Source: Pseudoflavonifractor sp. (GTDB lineage: Bacteria; Bacteroidota; Bacteroidia; Bacteroidales; Muribaculaceae). Taken from it: a stretch of 64,000 bases of DNA. The notes under the pieces were generated by a model. It was not told the origin of the DNA, did no database searches, and worked only from the letters and a program-made list of their open reading frames with translations. Shown here in pieces: positions 17,378 through 26,413 of this stretch. The translations under genes were made by a program, and so were the position numbers. Each line of letters opens with the position of its first letter. The first letter of the stretch is position 1. The stretch is from assembly GCA_023667145.1 (NCBI GenBank), contig JAMPAQ010000001.1, positions 1,042,912 through 1,106,911 of the forward strand, written 5' to 3'.

Positions 17378-17992
17378 ATGGAAGACCGAGTCAAACTGCG
17401 CGTTATGGGAATATCCTACAGCTCCATAAGGAGTGGCTCTTATGCCGTGATATTGGCACAAGTCGACGGGCCATACCGCATACCGGTCGTTATCGGGGGC
17501 GCCGAGGCTCAGTCGATAGCGATAAAGATGGAAAACATCAAGCCCCCGAGACCTCTCACCCACGACCTCTTTGTGACATTTGCCCACGCATTCGGGGTCA
17601 CACTACGGGAGGTGTATATCAACAGTTTTGAGGACGGCATATTCTCGTCAGAGCTGACATTCAGCGACGGTGACCGTCAGATTGTCATCGACTCACGTAC
17701 ATCTGATGCCATTGCCATAGCCATACGCACTCACGCGCCAATCTACACATCGCGTGACATACTCGACCGCACGGGATTTCTCATGGAGGAGGATGACCGT
17801 CAGGATGACGACGAGGAGACGGTGAGCGCCGATGACGAGGATGAGTATACCCGCGAGCCAAAGGTCGAGAACTACTCAATCGAGGAACTCGAACGTACAC
17901 TCAACAAGCTCATCAGTGAGGAACAGTATGAGGAAGCCGCCCGCATAAGCAAGATACTCAACGCCAAACGCGGCGGTCAGACCAACCAATAG
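17378..17992 (+). CDS. Bifunctional nuclease (BFN/DUF151) with C-terminal UVR motif
   Basis: This 204-residue protein has a BFN domain (PF02577) at about residues 1-135. VKLRVMGISYSSIRSGSYAVIL, LPVVIGGAEAQSIA-like (here RIPVVIGGAEAQSIAIK) and DSRTSDAIAIAIRTHAPIY are diagnostic. A very acidic linker (EEDDRQDDDEETVSADDEDE) leads to a UVR motif at about 168-200 (YSIEELERTLNKLISEEQYEEAARISKIL), as found in UvrB/UvrC and ClpC. The BFN domain of a plant homologue cleaves DNA and RNA; the bacterial role is unclear. The UVR helix pair usually mediates protein contacts. It lies 18 bases after mnmA. Confidence 0.87.
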   Translation: MEDRVKLRVMGISYSSIRSGSYAVILAQVDGPYRIPVVIGGAEAQSIAIKMENIKPPRPLTHDLFVTFAHAFGVTLREVYINSFEDGIFSSELTFSDGDRQIVIDSRTSDAIAIAIRTHAPIYTSRDILDRTGFLMEEDDRQDDDEETVSADDEDEYTREPKVENYSIEELERTLNKLISEEQYEEAARISKILNAKRGGQTNQ

Positions 17993-18017
17993 CCAATCAT
18001 TAACACCTTAAATAATC

Positions 18018-19352
18018 ATGAACGGAATCAAAATCAAACTATCGGCCCTCAACTTCCTCCAGTTTGCGGTATGGGGCAGTTATCTCGTGTGTCTCGGGCA
18101 ATACCTCGGCCCGGCGGGTCTCGGCGACTATATCGCGTGGTTCTACTCGGTACAGGGACTCGTGTCAATCTTCATGCCGGCCATATTCGGCATAGTGGCC
18201 GACAAGTGGGTGCCGGCCCAAAGGCTGCTCGGAATAGCCCATATCATGGCCGCAATCTTCATGGGCGCGGCATGGTGGTACGGAGAGACCCATCCGACAC
18301 TGTCGTTCGCACCGTTTTTCACCCTCTACACATTGAGTGTCGCATTCTACATGCCCACCATAGCGCTGTCCAACACAGTGGCATTCCGTGTGCTCAAGAG
18401 CCACGGGATGGACACGGTAAAGGACTTCCCGCCTATACGTGTGCTCGGCACCGTGGGATTCATCGCGGCCATGTGGTTTGTCAACTGCGCCTATTTCCAC
18501 GATGGGACATTCGGCATGACCATCAGCGAGCTCAATCCCAATGCCGCCTACAGATTCCAGTATACCGACATGCAGCTGCTGACATGCGCAATCTTCGGCA
18601 TCACCCTCGGACTCTATAGCTTCACGATGCCCGACTGTCCCGTGACAGCAAACTGTGGCGGGAAACAGGATATATGGGAGATGCTGGGACTAAAGGCATT
18701 CAGACTGTTCCGCGACAGCCGCATGGCGGTGTTTTTCCTGTTCTCCATGCTGCTTGGCGTATCCTTGCAGATCACCAACGGTTTTGCCACGACATTCATA
18801 ACGAGTTTCAAGGGCATCGCGGAATATGCCAACACATTTGGAGCAAACAATGCCACCCTGCTCACCTCCCTGTCCCAGATATCGGAGGCCGGATGTATAT
18901 TGTTGATACCGTTCTTCCTACGCCGGTTCGGCATCAAGAAAGTGATGCTCATAGCGATGTTCGCGTGGGTACTCCGATTCGGATTCTTCGGCATCGGCAA
19001 CCCCGGTAGTGGCCTGTGGTTGCTCATCCTGTCGATGATTGTCTACGGAGTGGCGTTTGACTTCTTCAATGTCTCCGGGGCCCTGTTTGTCGAGCAGGAG
19101 ACCGATAACAGCGTCAAGGCATCGGCACAAGGACTGTTCATGCTGATGACCAACGGCATCGGCGCGTCCATCGGTACGCTGATCGCAGGCGACATAGTCA
19201 ACCGTTACTGCCATTGGGAGACCATCGACGGCGCATCATACATGGTGGGCGACTGGCAGACTCCATGGCTCATATTTGCCGGATACGCGCTGGTCGTTGC
19301 GCTGCTATTCGCGATATGCTTCCGTTACAAACATACACCCGTAACCGAATAA
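18018..19352 (+). CDS. MFS nucleoside:H+ symporter-family transporter
   Basis: This 444-residue protein has about twelve membrane segments and matches the Nuc_H_symport branch (NupG/XapB type) of the major facilitator superfamily. Supporting segments are the start IKIKLSALNFLQFAVWGSYLV, the first cytoplasmic loop GIVADKWVPAQRLLG, and PPIRVLGTVGFIAAMWFVN, all typical of the family in Bacteroidetes. It probably brings nucleosides in across the inner membrane with protons, but the substrate cannot be read from sequence. It lies between the nuclease-like gene (25 bases upstream) and rsmE (12 bases downstream). Confidence 0.87.
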   Translation: MNGIKIKLSALNFLQFAVWGSYLVCLGQYLGPAGLGDYIAWFYSVQGLVSIFMPAIFGIVADKWVPAQRLLGIAHIMAAIFMGAAWWYGETHPTLSFAPFFTLYTLSVAFYMPTIALSNTVAFRVLKSHGMDTVKDFPPIRVLGTVGFIAAMWFVNCAYFHDGTFGMTISELNPNAAYRFQYTDMQLLTCAIFGITLGLYSFTMPDCPVTANCGGKQDIWEMLGLKAFRLFRDSRMAVFFLFSMLLGVSLQITNGFATTFITSFKGIAEYANTFGANNATLLTSLSQISEAGCILLIPFFLRRFGIKKVMLIAMFAWVLRFGFFGIGNPGSGLWLLILSMIVYGVAFDFFNVSGALFVEQETDNSVKASAQGLFMLMTNGIGASIGTLIAGDIVNRYCHWETIDGASYMVGDWQTPWLIFAGYALVVALLFAICFRYKHTPVTE

Positions 19353-19364
19353 CCAATATAAGAC

Positions 19365-20084
19365 GTGATTCAGTTTTATGTCCCCGATATAGCGCAGACG
19401 CTGCGACTCCCCGAGAGCGAGTCGCAGCACTGCGTCAGGGTACTGCGCATGACACCGGGAGAGGAGATTGAGATCATCGACGGACACGGCATGAGATACC
19501 GATGCCGTCTCACAGCGGCTCATCCCAAACGGGCCGAGGTCGAGATAATAGAGAGTCTTCCCGCACCCCTCTCATGGCCGCAGACAATAACCGTGGCGGT
19601 CGCACCTACCAAACACAACGACAGGATGGAATGGCTCGTCGAGAAGCTGACGGAGATTGGAGTCAACCGTATAATCCCGATGCTGTGCCGCCACTCTGAG
19701 CGTAAGGAGATAAAGCGTGAGCGTCTTGAGAAGATCGCAGTGTCAGCGATGAAGCAGTCGCTTAAATCAGTCTTACCCACGATTGACGAGATGACCCCAG
19801 TCAGGGATATAATAACCGATGTCAAGGCCGCGCAACGGTACATCGCCTATTGTGATCCCTCGATACCACGCCGTCTGCTTGCAAGGGAATACCGTCCTGA
19901 GACCAACACCCTGATATTGATAGGTCCAGAGGGCGATTTCTCCACCGACGAGATAACCGTGGCACTCGACGCAGGGTTTGTCCCCGTCTCGCTCGGCGAC
20001 AACCGGCTGCGCACAGAGACAGCCGCCCTCGTGGCATGTGACACATGTCACATCATAGACCAACTGAACATAAAAAACCAATGA
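19365..20084 (+). CDS. rsmE: 16S rRNA (uracil-1498-N3)-methyltransferase
   Basis: This 239-residue SPOUT-class enzyme methylates N3 of U1498 in 16S rRNA. The N-terminal PUA-like part (QFYVPDIAQTLRLPESESQHCVRVLRMTPGEEIEIIDGHG) and the knotted C-terminal part are typical. The latter contains KLTEIGVNRIIPMLCRHSERK, LILIGPEGDFSTDEI and SLGDNRLRTETAALVA. The start is GTG at 19365, immediately before IQFYVPD; no ATG fits. Its stop overlaps the kdsA ATG in an ATGA arrangement at 20081-20084, which suggests coupled translation. Confidence 0.95.
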   Translation: MIQFYVPDIAQTLRLPESESQHCVRVLRMTPGEEIEIIDGHGMRYRCRLTAAHPKRAEVEIIESLPAPLSWPQTITVAVAPTKHNDRMEWLVEKLTEIGVNRIIPMLCRHSERKEIKRERLEKIAVSAMKQSLKSVLPTIDEMTPVRDIITDVKAAQRYIAYCDPSIPRRLLAREYRPETNTLILIGPEGDFSTDEITVALDAGFVPVSLGDNRLRTETAALVACDTCHIIDQLNIKNQ

Positions 20085-20908
20085 CAATGAATATGACCGA
20101 TTATCTTCTCTCCTCCAAGACCGGCAACTTCTTCTTGCTTGCCGGGCCGTGTGTCATCGAAGGGGAGGATATGGCAATGGACATCGCCGGTGTTATCACC
20201 GACATCACCCGACGGCTCGACATACCATACGTATTCAAGGGGTCTTACCGTAAGGCCAACCGCTCACGCATCGACTCATTCACCGGCATTGGCGACCTTG
20301 AGGCGCTTGCCATACTGCGCAAAGTCAGGGAGACCTACAATATACCTGTCGTAACCGACATCCATTCACCCGAGGAGGCCGAGATGGCGGCTGAATATGT
20401 CGACATATTGCAGATCCCGGCCTTCCTTTGCCGGCAGACCGACCTGCTCGTCGCGGCAGCCCGCACCGGCAAGATGGTCAACATCAAGAAAGGCCAATTC
20501 CTCTCTCCCGAGGCGATGGCCTTTGCCGTGCAAAAGGTACGTGATGCCGGGAACGACCAACCGGCCATAACCGAGCGCGGCACATCGTTCGGCTATACCG
20601 ACCTTATCGTAGACTATCGCGGCATCCCGGAAATGAAAAAGAATGGCTGTCCCGTCATACTCGACGCGACCCACTCACTCCAGCAACCCAACCAGCCCAA
20701 AGGCATCACAGGAGGCCGGCCTGACCTCATCGAGACAATAGCACGGGCGGGTATCGCCACGGGCGTTGACGGCCTGTTTATCGAGACCCACCGCAATCCG
20801 TCGGTGGCCAAGAGCGACGGGGCCAACATGCTGCCCCTCGACCGCCTTGGGAAATTACTTGAGAACCTTACGGCAATACGCCGGGTCATAAACGAGATTG
20901 ACCGATAA
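20081..20908 (+). CDS. kdsA: 3-deoxy-8-phosphooctulonate synthase
   Basis: This protein of about 275 residues condenses PEP with arabinose 5-phosphate to Kdo-8-phosphate, the first committed step to Kdo in lipopolysaccharide. Characteristic segments are FFLLAGPCVIEGEDMAMDIA, FKGSYRKANRS, VVTDIHSPEEAE, LQIPAFLCRQTDLL, VNIKKGQFLSP and ATHSLQQPN. The ATG at 20081 overlaps the rsmE stop; ATG 20087 or 20093 would also give a full domain. A longer reading from 20045 is not supported. The metal-site Cys is not at the position near the N-terminus that I would expect from metal-dependent KdsA, so the metal class is left open. Confidence 0.95.
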   Translation: MTMNMTDYLLSSKTGNFFLLAGPCVIEGEDMAMDIAGVITDITRRLDIPYVFKGSYRKANRSRIDSFTGIGDLEALAILRKVRETYNIPVVTDIHSPEEAEMAAEYVDILQIPAFLCRQTDLLVAAARTGKMVNIKKGQFLSPEAMAFAVQKVRDAGNDQPAITERGTSFGYTDLIVDYRGIPEMKKNGCPVILDATHSLQQPNQPKGITGGRPDLIETIARAGIATGVDGLFIETHRNPSVAKSDGANMLPLDRLGKLLENLTAIRRVINEIDR

Positions 20909-20943
20909 CCATACAATTACCTACATCGACAAATATTTAATCA

Positions 20944-22545
20944 ATGAAACTGAAAAGCGTCATCTTAGCCGCCATGATAGCGGCCACGCCCCTGACGGGA
21001 CTCGCACAGGGCCGCGACTCGGGACTCGACTCCCCCATCACCAAGGCGGTTATGGAGGTATACCGCAAGCAGATTGAGGAAAATCCCCAGGACTATGAGA
21101 CATACTTCCGACGTGCCAATGAGTATTACCGGCATAACGACTACCTGCGCGCACTCAGCGACATCGACAACGCCATCAAGTACACGCCCCACAAGGAGAG
21201 TGACATGCGCTTTCAGGAGTACACGCTCCGTGCCAACATATACACCGAGACAAAGCGCTATAAGGATGCCCTCGCCGACCTACGCGAGGCGCTGAAAATC
21301 GACCCTCGCTCATACGTGACTGTCTACCAAAAAGCCAACATGGACTTTGAGTTGGGCAACTATGCCGAGGCCAAGGAGGGATACCGGCTACTTCAACGGC
21401 TCAACAACCGCAGTCAGGAAGCGCTATTTGGCTTGGCGCGAGTGGCCGTGAAGGAGAATAACATCGGTCTCGCAGATGAATATGTCGAACAGGCCGTGGC
21501 AATGAATCCGGCAAGCAGCGAGGTCTACGTGCGCCGTGCGTCGGTCTACCGACTGATGGGCAACATCTCGGCTGCCGCCGACGACCTTATCCTCGCCATA
21601 TCGACCGACCGCCACAACAACAAGGCCCTGCAAGGGTTGGTGGACTTGAGCGACACCGACTATGCCACCGTCATCTCGGCACTCAGCAATGCCATCCGCC
21701 AGGCACCGCGTGTCGGAATGTTCTACTACATCCGTGCCGTCATCGCACAAGACCATTTCAAGTATGTTGCGGCGATAAACGACCTCAACAAGATCATAGC
21801 CGAGCGTCTCTACGACTATGCCGGACTGTACGCGTCGCTCGCCGAGTGTTATTATGCCCTCGGTAATTTCAGCGAGGCTCTCCACAACATCGACTATGCC
21901 ATCGGGTCAACCCGCTACAACACCGACTTCTATGTGGTCAAGGCGCGTATAAAGAATGCCATGGGTGCATACGATGCCGCGCTTGAGTGTGCCGAGACAG
22001 CGCTTGAGCGTAAGCCCGAGTTTGTCGAGGCAATGGAACAGAAAGCCCTCGCCCTCGTGGGACTGCGGCGCTATCAGGACGCAAGCGACACGCTCGGCGA
22101 GATGTCGCTCAACGACTCGGAGAATCCTTATTGCCTGATGCTGCGTGCATGGGTTCTCGCCGAATACCTCAAGCAGCCCGAGGCCGCAGCCTCTTTTTAT
22201 GACCGTGTGCTCGACATTGACATCCCGTGGGAAAACGTCAGGTCGCTGCGTGGCTTTGCCCTGCTCTATCTCGGACGCAATGAGGAGGCTCAGCGATGGA
22301 TGGAGGAGATACTGCGGTCGGCCACAAACGGAGACGGCGAGGAACAGTACTACGGCGCGTGCTTCTACGCTCAAGCCGGTGACAACGCCAAGGCGCTTGA
22401 GTGTATGGAGAGCGCCCTGAAGCTCGGATATGCCAACTACTACAACTGGAAGTACAACGACTATGCCCGCATCAACGTAGCACCCCTGCGTGGACTGTCA
22501 CAGTTTGACGACCTGCTCAAACGTTACGCTATAATCTTCCAATAG
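20944..22545 (+). CDS. Secreted tetratricopeptide-repeat protein
   Basis: This 533-residue protein has a signal peptide (MKLKSVILAAMIAATPLTGLAQG) followed by TPR units from about residue 30 to the end. The 34-residue pattern is clear in YETYFRRANEYYRHNDYLRALSDIDNAIKY, YKDALADLREALKIDP and ALGNFSEALHNIDYAI. About a dozen units are present, so the mature protein is a long superhelical scaffold in the periplasm or at the outer membrane. The partner is unknown. It is the last gene of the run that begins at 14873 (35 bases after kdsA) and is followed by a good terminator. Confidence 0.85.
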   Translation: MKLKSVILAAMIAATPLTGLAQGRDSGLDSPITKAVMEVYRKQIEENPQDYETYFRRANEYYRHNDYLRALSDIDNAIKYTPHKESDMRFQEYTLRANIYTETKRYKDALADLREALKIDPRSYVTVYQKANMDFELGNYAEAKEGYRLLQRLNNRSQEALFGLARVAVKENNIGLADEYVEQAVAMNPASSEVYVRRASVYRLMGNISAAADDLILAISTDRHNNKALQGLVDLSDTDYATVISALSNAIRQAPRVGMFYYIRAVIAQDHFKYVAAINDLNKIIAERLYDYAGLYASLAECYYALGNFSEALHNIDYAIGSTRYNTDFYVVKARIKNAMGAYDAALECAETALERKPEFVEAMEQKALALVGLRRYQDASDTLGEMSLNDSENPYCLMLRAWVLAEYLKQPEAAASFYDRVLDIDIPWENVRSLRGFALLYLGRNEEAQRWMEEILRSATNGDGEEQYYGACFYAQAGDNAKALECMESALKLGYANYYNWKYNDYARINVAPLRGLSQFDDLLKRYAIIFQ

Positions 22546-22584
22546 CCCTCCGGGTAACCGACAGGGGTTTCCACGGACATACGG

Positions 22585-22627
22585 AATCCGGCAGACAAAC
22601 CCGCTACGGCGGGACATCTGCCGGATT
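22585..22627 (+). terminator. Terminator of the eight-gene run
   Basis: An 11-bp outer stem (22585-22595 with 22617-22627) and a 5-bp inner stem (22600-22604 with 22609-22613, TACG loop) are followed by TTTCTTG. It is 39 bases after the TPR gene. Confidence 0.82.
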
Positions 22628-22731
22628 TCTTGTACACCCGCATAGGCAACAATACAGCATTGACGCGACACACGATGAAACATATTGCAGTGGCGGTTGT
22701 TGTAAGATTATAACCCGAAAAAGCCTTTGTC

Positions 22732-23151
22732 ATGAAAAAGTTATATATCCTCTTAGCGGTCATATTGGGGTGTGTCGCCTGTGACAATAATGCCTATGAC
22801 GAGTTGCCGGAGCAGATTGCAGCATTTGTAAGTGAATACTACCCCGACTCAAGGGTGTCAGCATACGGGGAGACAACTGACGGAGGCCATTATGTACAGA
22901 TACATAACGGGGCATATCTTGTGTTTGACAGCAAATACCGATGGACATCAATCAACGGCGAGGGTGAGGTGTTGCCACAGGTATTCCTGTTTGACGAACT
23001 GCCCCCATCACTTTACGAGTACTTGCAGGAGACCGAGAATCTCGACTACGTATACATGGCCTCACGCGACAACTTCAAGTATGAGTTGCAACTCAAATCG
23101 ACACGGCTTACCTACAACATCGACAGCGGGCGGCTCACCGGGGAGATGTAG
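22732..23151 (+). CDS. PepSY-like (DUF2874) lipoprotein
   Basis: This 139-residue lipoprotein (ILGCVAC, lipid Cys17) has a PepSY-like DUF2874-type domain. The segments LPEQIAAFVSEYYPDSRVSAYGE, YVQIHNGAYLVFDSKYRWTSINGEGEVLP and LPPSLYEYLQ follow the family's helix-strand pattern. Secreted PepSY-like proteins are thought to modulate extracytoplasmic enzymes, but the target is unknown. It is separated from the TPR gene by a terminator, so it has its own promoter. It ends only 11 bases from the end of a convergent gene, with no hairpin visible between them. Confidence 0.75.
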   Translation: MKKLYILLAVILGCVACDNNAYDELPEQIAAFVSEYYPDSRVSAYGETTDGGHYVQIHNGAYLVFDSKYRWTSINGEGEVLPQVFLFDELPPSLYEYLQETENLDYVYMASRDNFKYELQLKSTRLTYNIDSGRLTGEM

Positions 23152-23162
23152 CATTCCACTGA

Positions 23163-24134
23163 TTACCGGGATTCCCGATAGAGCCGTATACGGCTACGGT
23201 TGTAGAGCGGGAACTCAAGCGTGAGGACTGAGCCGTCAAAGGTCGCATGGGTCTCGCTATCCATAGGCATCAGCAGACTGTCATACCATGTCAGGTCAAA
23301 ATGATTGACAAACGGGGTTGCCCGAAGCCGTCCCTTGACCATACCGGGCGACCATGCCGCGTCATTGACACGTGCGCCGTCGATATATACCATCACGTAG
23401 CCATCACCATCCCTCAACAATGCCAGACGATAATCCCCACCAAGCCGCAGGACTGTGTCGTCGGTCTCACGGTCGAGATAGCGCCAATAGCCCTCCACGG
23501 GGTCTGACGATGATGCAAGACGTACAGCGATATCCTCTTGGGTCAATCCTGAATCCAATCCCGGCGTATGGTCAACCTCGGTCTCAACTACGGCCATATC
23601 GACATCAATATCACCCTCCGAGACTATCCTGACATGTCGTGGAGATTGCCACTTGCCCGGTATCACGCCAATAAATCGCGGGTCACCATTACCGGCATAC
23701 ACTCGGAGCATGCTGTCAGCACTCCACTCCATCGCCACGCTGTTATATCCATCGTAGCAATCAATACCACGACTCAATCTCTTGGTGAACAACACGCGGC
23801 TGTCATCATCCCTATCCTTACTCACCGACACTACGGCAAACCGCTCATCAAGGATGTCTCCAAAATCGGTATTGCCACATTGCAGCCGCAGCTCATACCT
23901 GATGCCGGACTTATGGTCAACCCAAGTCATGCCCCACCATTGTCGGCTCAAACCATGTCGGGGTGTATTGCCGAGGAGTGCCGCCCTGACCTCAACGACA
24001 CATGCCGTAGCGGCAGAATCGACACGCAGCATACTGTCTTTCGGCATCGTGGTACGCGTGACGTAATGGCGCATCAACTCCCCATGCGCGGTCATGACGA
24101 CCGACAGGAGAAAGAGGAGTGACAGCAGTCTCAT
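23163..24134 (-). CDS. Secreted protein of unknown function
   Basis: This protein of about 323 residues has a signal peptide (MRLLSLLFLLSVVMTAHG), which fixes the start at 24134; an upstream in-frame ATG at 24245 would overlap miaA. The central part (about 60-200) is beta-rich and could be a jelly-roll or lectin-like fold. The last hundred residues, starting VEGYWRYLDRETDDTVLRLGGDYRLALL, look like a small lipocalin-type barrel (G-x-W motif, repeated strands). I cannot name a family. It is the last gene of the minus-strand run, 13 bases after miaA, so its job may be in envelope upkeep. Confidence 0.65.
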   Translation of the reverse strand: MRLLSLLFLLSVVMTAHGELMRHYVTRTTMPKDSMLRVDSAATACVVEVRAALLGNTPRHGLSRQWWGMTWVDHKSGIRYELRLQCGNTDFGDILDERFAVVSVSKDRDDDSRVLFTKRLSRGIDCYDGYNSVAMEWSADSMLRVYAGNGDPRFIGVIPGKWQSPRHVRIVSEGDIDVDMAVVETEVDHTPGLDSGLTQEDIAVRLASSSDPVEGYWRYLDRETDDTVLRLGGDYRLALLRDGDGYVMVYIDGARVNDAAWSPGMVKGRLRATPFVNHFDLTWYDSLLMPMDSETHATFDGSVLTLEFPLYNRSRIRLYRESR

Positions 24135-24147
24135 GGCGGTAAGGACA

Positions 24148-25071
24148 TTACAGGTTACACATTGACAACACCTCGCTGACAAATTGATCGGATGGCAGTC
24201 TCCACGAGAGCCAATGAATGGGAAATCCCCGCCGTTCCATTCCACGGAACCATGTCATCTGACGCTTGGCAAACTGATGGATGGCAATCTCAAGCTCCCC
24301 GACCATAGTGTCATAATCCATTTGCCGGGTGACATAAAGGGTTATATATTTATACTCAAGACCATAGTAAATCAAGTCGTCTGGATGCACGCCATTGTCG
24401 ATAAGCCTCCTCACCTCCTCTACCATACCGCCGTCGAGGCGGTCGCGCAACCGTTGTGATATACGCCCGCGCCTACTGTCCCGGTCTATATCGACACCGA
24501 TGGTGACAACCCCGGTCATCGGATGAGGAGTGGCAGCGACAGCCTCCACGGGATGGGACTGATAGTAGCGCTGTATCTCTATGGCCCGTATAGCCCGCTT
24601 GCAGGTATCAACATCGGTGATGTTGTGGAGAGTCTTCATCTCTGACAGCATGGCCGTAAGCTCCGGCAGTGACTTTCCCTCAAGTTCGGCACGCAGAGCG
24701 CGGTCTTCCGGCACCTCGGGCAACCGCAACCCCTTGATGACCGACTCGACATAAAGCCCGGTGCCGCCGCACAGTATCGGCAGATGCCCCCGTGACCTTA
24801 TCTCCCCGTAGACGCGGTCAAAGTCACGCAGATACTCATACAGGTTATATTTGTATCCCGCATCACATATATCTACAAGATGGACTGGAACGTCGCCATA
24901 TTCCTCCATATCCTTGCCGGTACCTATATCCATCCCCCGGTATACCTGCCGGGAGTCGGCGCTTATAATCTCTCCTCCAACGGCCTGTGCCACATCGACG
25001 GCACGCCGGGTCTTACCCGAGGCTGTCGGGCCGGTTATCACAATCATGGAGGTCTTTCCGGCTGTCATCAT
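24148..25071 (-). CDS. miaA: tRNA dimethylallyltransferase
   Basis: This 307-residue enzyme adds the dimethylallyl group to A37 of tRNAs that read UNN codons. The P-loop GPTASGKT is at residues 14-21. SADSRQVYRGMDIGTGK, GGTGLYVESVIKGL and TCKRAIRAIEIQRYY are diagnostic, and the C-terminal YKYITLYVTRQMDYDTMVGELEIAIHQFAKRQMTWFRG completes the family signature. It lies 10 bases after a membrane-protein gene and 13 before the secreted protein, in the middle of the minus-strand run. Confidence 0.95.
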   Translation of the reverse strand: MMTAGKTSMIVITGPTASGKTRRAVDVAQAVGGEIISADSRQVYRGMDIGTGKDMEEYGDVPVHLVDICDAGYKYNLYEYLRDFDRVYGEIRSRGHLPILCGGTGLYVESVIKGLRLPEVPEDRALRAELEGKSLPELTAMLSEMKTLHNITDVDTCKRAIRAIEIQRYYQSHPVEAVAATPHPMTGVVTIGVDIDRDSRRGRISQRLRDRLDGGMVEEVRRLIDNGVHPDDLIYYGLEYKYITLYVTRQMDYDTMVGELEIAIHQFAKRQMTWFRGMERRGFPIHWLSWRLPSDQFVSEVLSMCNL

Positions 25072-25081
25072 GCGGTACGCG

Positions 25082-26404
25082 TCAATAATGGATGCCGTCT
25101 ACATACCGCCGCCAGAACTTGCGCAGGTGGAAAAACGGCTTATCCTCGTTGTTCATAGCGACAAAAAGCCATTCGGGGTCTCCGAAGTCCACATCAAGTT
25201 TCTCAATGTCACTGAGCCTGAAAGTGGGACGGTAATTCTTTATCTTATACAGCCGCTTGCCGTTGCGGTCGTATGCCTTACGGGCCATCGTCACCGTGTA
25301 GAGCCTCATAATCTCTGATGCGAGCATAGGGGCAAGGCGATTGGCGTTGAGCAATTGCTCAATCTGGGGCATGGTGAACCAACTGCCGCTTTTTCCCGAT
25401 GTCTCCATCTCATCCTTTTCAGGGAGGAAGCAGACATAGTGGTATACCGTGTCGAGGTTGCGATACACGGTATTCTGATATAGGAATTTAAGCGTATTGC
25501 GCCCAAGCAGCACTATGCGTGACAGGTAGGATCGGGCATCAAACGACGACACCCGCTCACGGTAAGGTATACGCATCAGCACCGGCGTGTCATACTTGCT
25601 CTCCGCTCCATATATGCTCTGCTTCTCATGCAGGTACATGTAGTCGCCGCTAAGTATGAGATAGCGCAACACGGTCGACCTGTCACGCCGGGAAAACTCA
25701 TCCTCTTCGACCGTATTGTAATAGACCGTCAGGCTAAAATAGCGGAAGCCGAGATATACGACCGACAGCAGCCAGAATATGACCGGGATGCCGACAAACA
25801 CAAAGCGGTCGGGGGTATTGATATTGACATTCTTATAAAACAGATAGTAGTACGAGACAGCAAATATGGTTTCAATCGTCGACAGCATAAACAGCAGACG
25901 GAGCTGATAGCGCCCCTCCTTGCTGTGCACGTTACCGAGAAATCCGCGCTCCACCCTGTCGCCGTTGCGCAGGGCGCAATCAACACAAAACGACATGCGG
26001 TGACCACGCAGGATTGCCCATCCCGACACTATCATTGCCACAGGCGAGGTGACAAGACAAGTGATAAACGGAATGTCACGATTGATGAGACCGCTCTCAA
26101 ACATGTGTTCGGGCATCAGTTTGAGGTACACGAGGTTTATCGCGACCATCACCATTGCCGAGCAGAACAATATCCGCGAACACACAAACGGAATCAGGTA
26201 ACACGACGGCGAATCGGACTGTCGCCCGCTACGCACGAAAAACAGCAACACCAGCTCCAGCCCGAGAGCCACCAATGGCAACCACATCTTTGAGATGTAG
26301 AGCGAGAGCACGACAACCAGGACTATCGAGGCGAGGCTCAATGTCCATCCGGTCCACATGGCCAATATGCCACGCTCGGCTATTTTGTTTCGTTCACGAG
26401 TCAT
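25082..26404 (-). CDS. Multi-pass membrane protein of unknown function
   Basis: This 440-residue protein has about six to seven membrane segments in its first half (for example LSLASIVLVVVLSLYI, LPLVALGLELVLLFFV, RILFCSAMVMVAINLVYL and VFVGIPVIFWLLSVVYLGF). A soluble C-terminal half of about 190 residues is rich in Tyr, Arg and Asp. Between the fourth and fifth spans a short loop holds a C-x-x-C pair (FCVDCALRNGDRVERG). I do not recognise the family. It lies between DPP IV (9 bases upstream) and miaA (10 bases downstream), which makes co-transcription certain but does not explain function. Confidence 0.65.
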   Translation of the reverse strand: MTRERNKIAERGILAMWTGWTLSLASIVLVVVLSLYISKMWLPLVALGLELVLLFFVRSGRQSDSPSCYLIPFVCSRILFCSAMVMVAINLVYLKLMPEHMFESGLINRDIPFITCLVTSPVAMIVSGWAILRGHRMSFCVDCALRNGDRVERGFLGNVHSKEGRYQLRLLFMLSTIETIFAVSYYYLFYKNVNINTPDRFVFVGIPVIFWLLSVVYLGFRYFSLTVYYNTVEEDEFSRRDRSTVLRYLILSGDYMYLHEKQSIYGAESKYDTPVLMRIPYRERVSSFDARSYLSRIVLLGRNTLKFLYQNTVYRNLDTVYHYVCFLPEKDEMETSGKSGSWFTMPQIEQLLNANRLAPMLASEIMRLYTVTMARKAYDRNGKRLYKIKNYRPTFRLSDIEKLDVDFGDPEWLFVAMNNEDKPFFHLRKFWRRYVDGIHY

Positions 26405-26413
26405 CGGATGCAG

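Noticed and set aside
24135-24245. Longer N-terminus for the secreted protein after miaA
   Set aside because: It would overlap miaA and bury the signal peptide; the start at 24134 gives a clean signal sequence.
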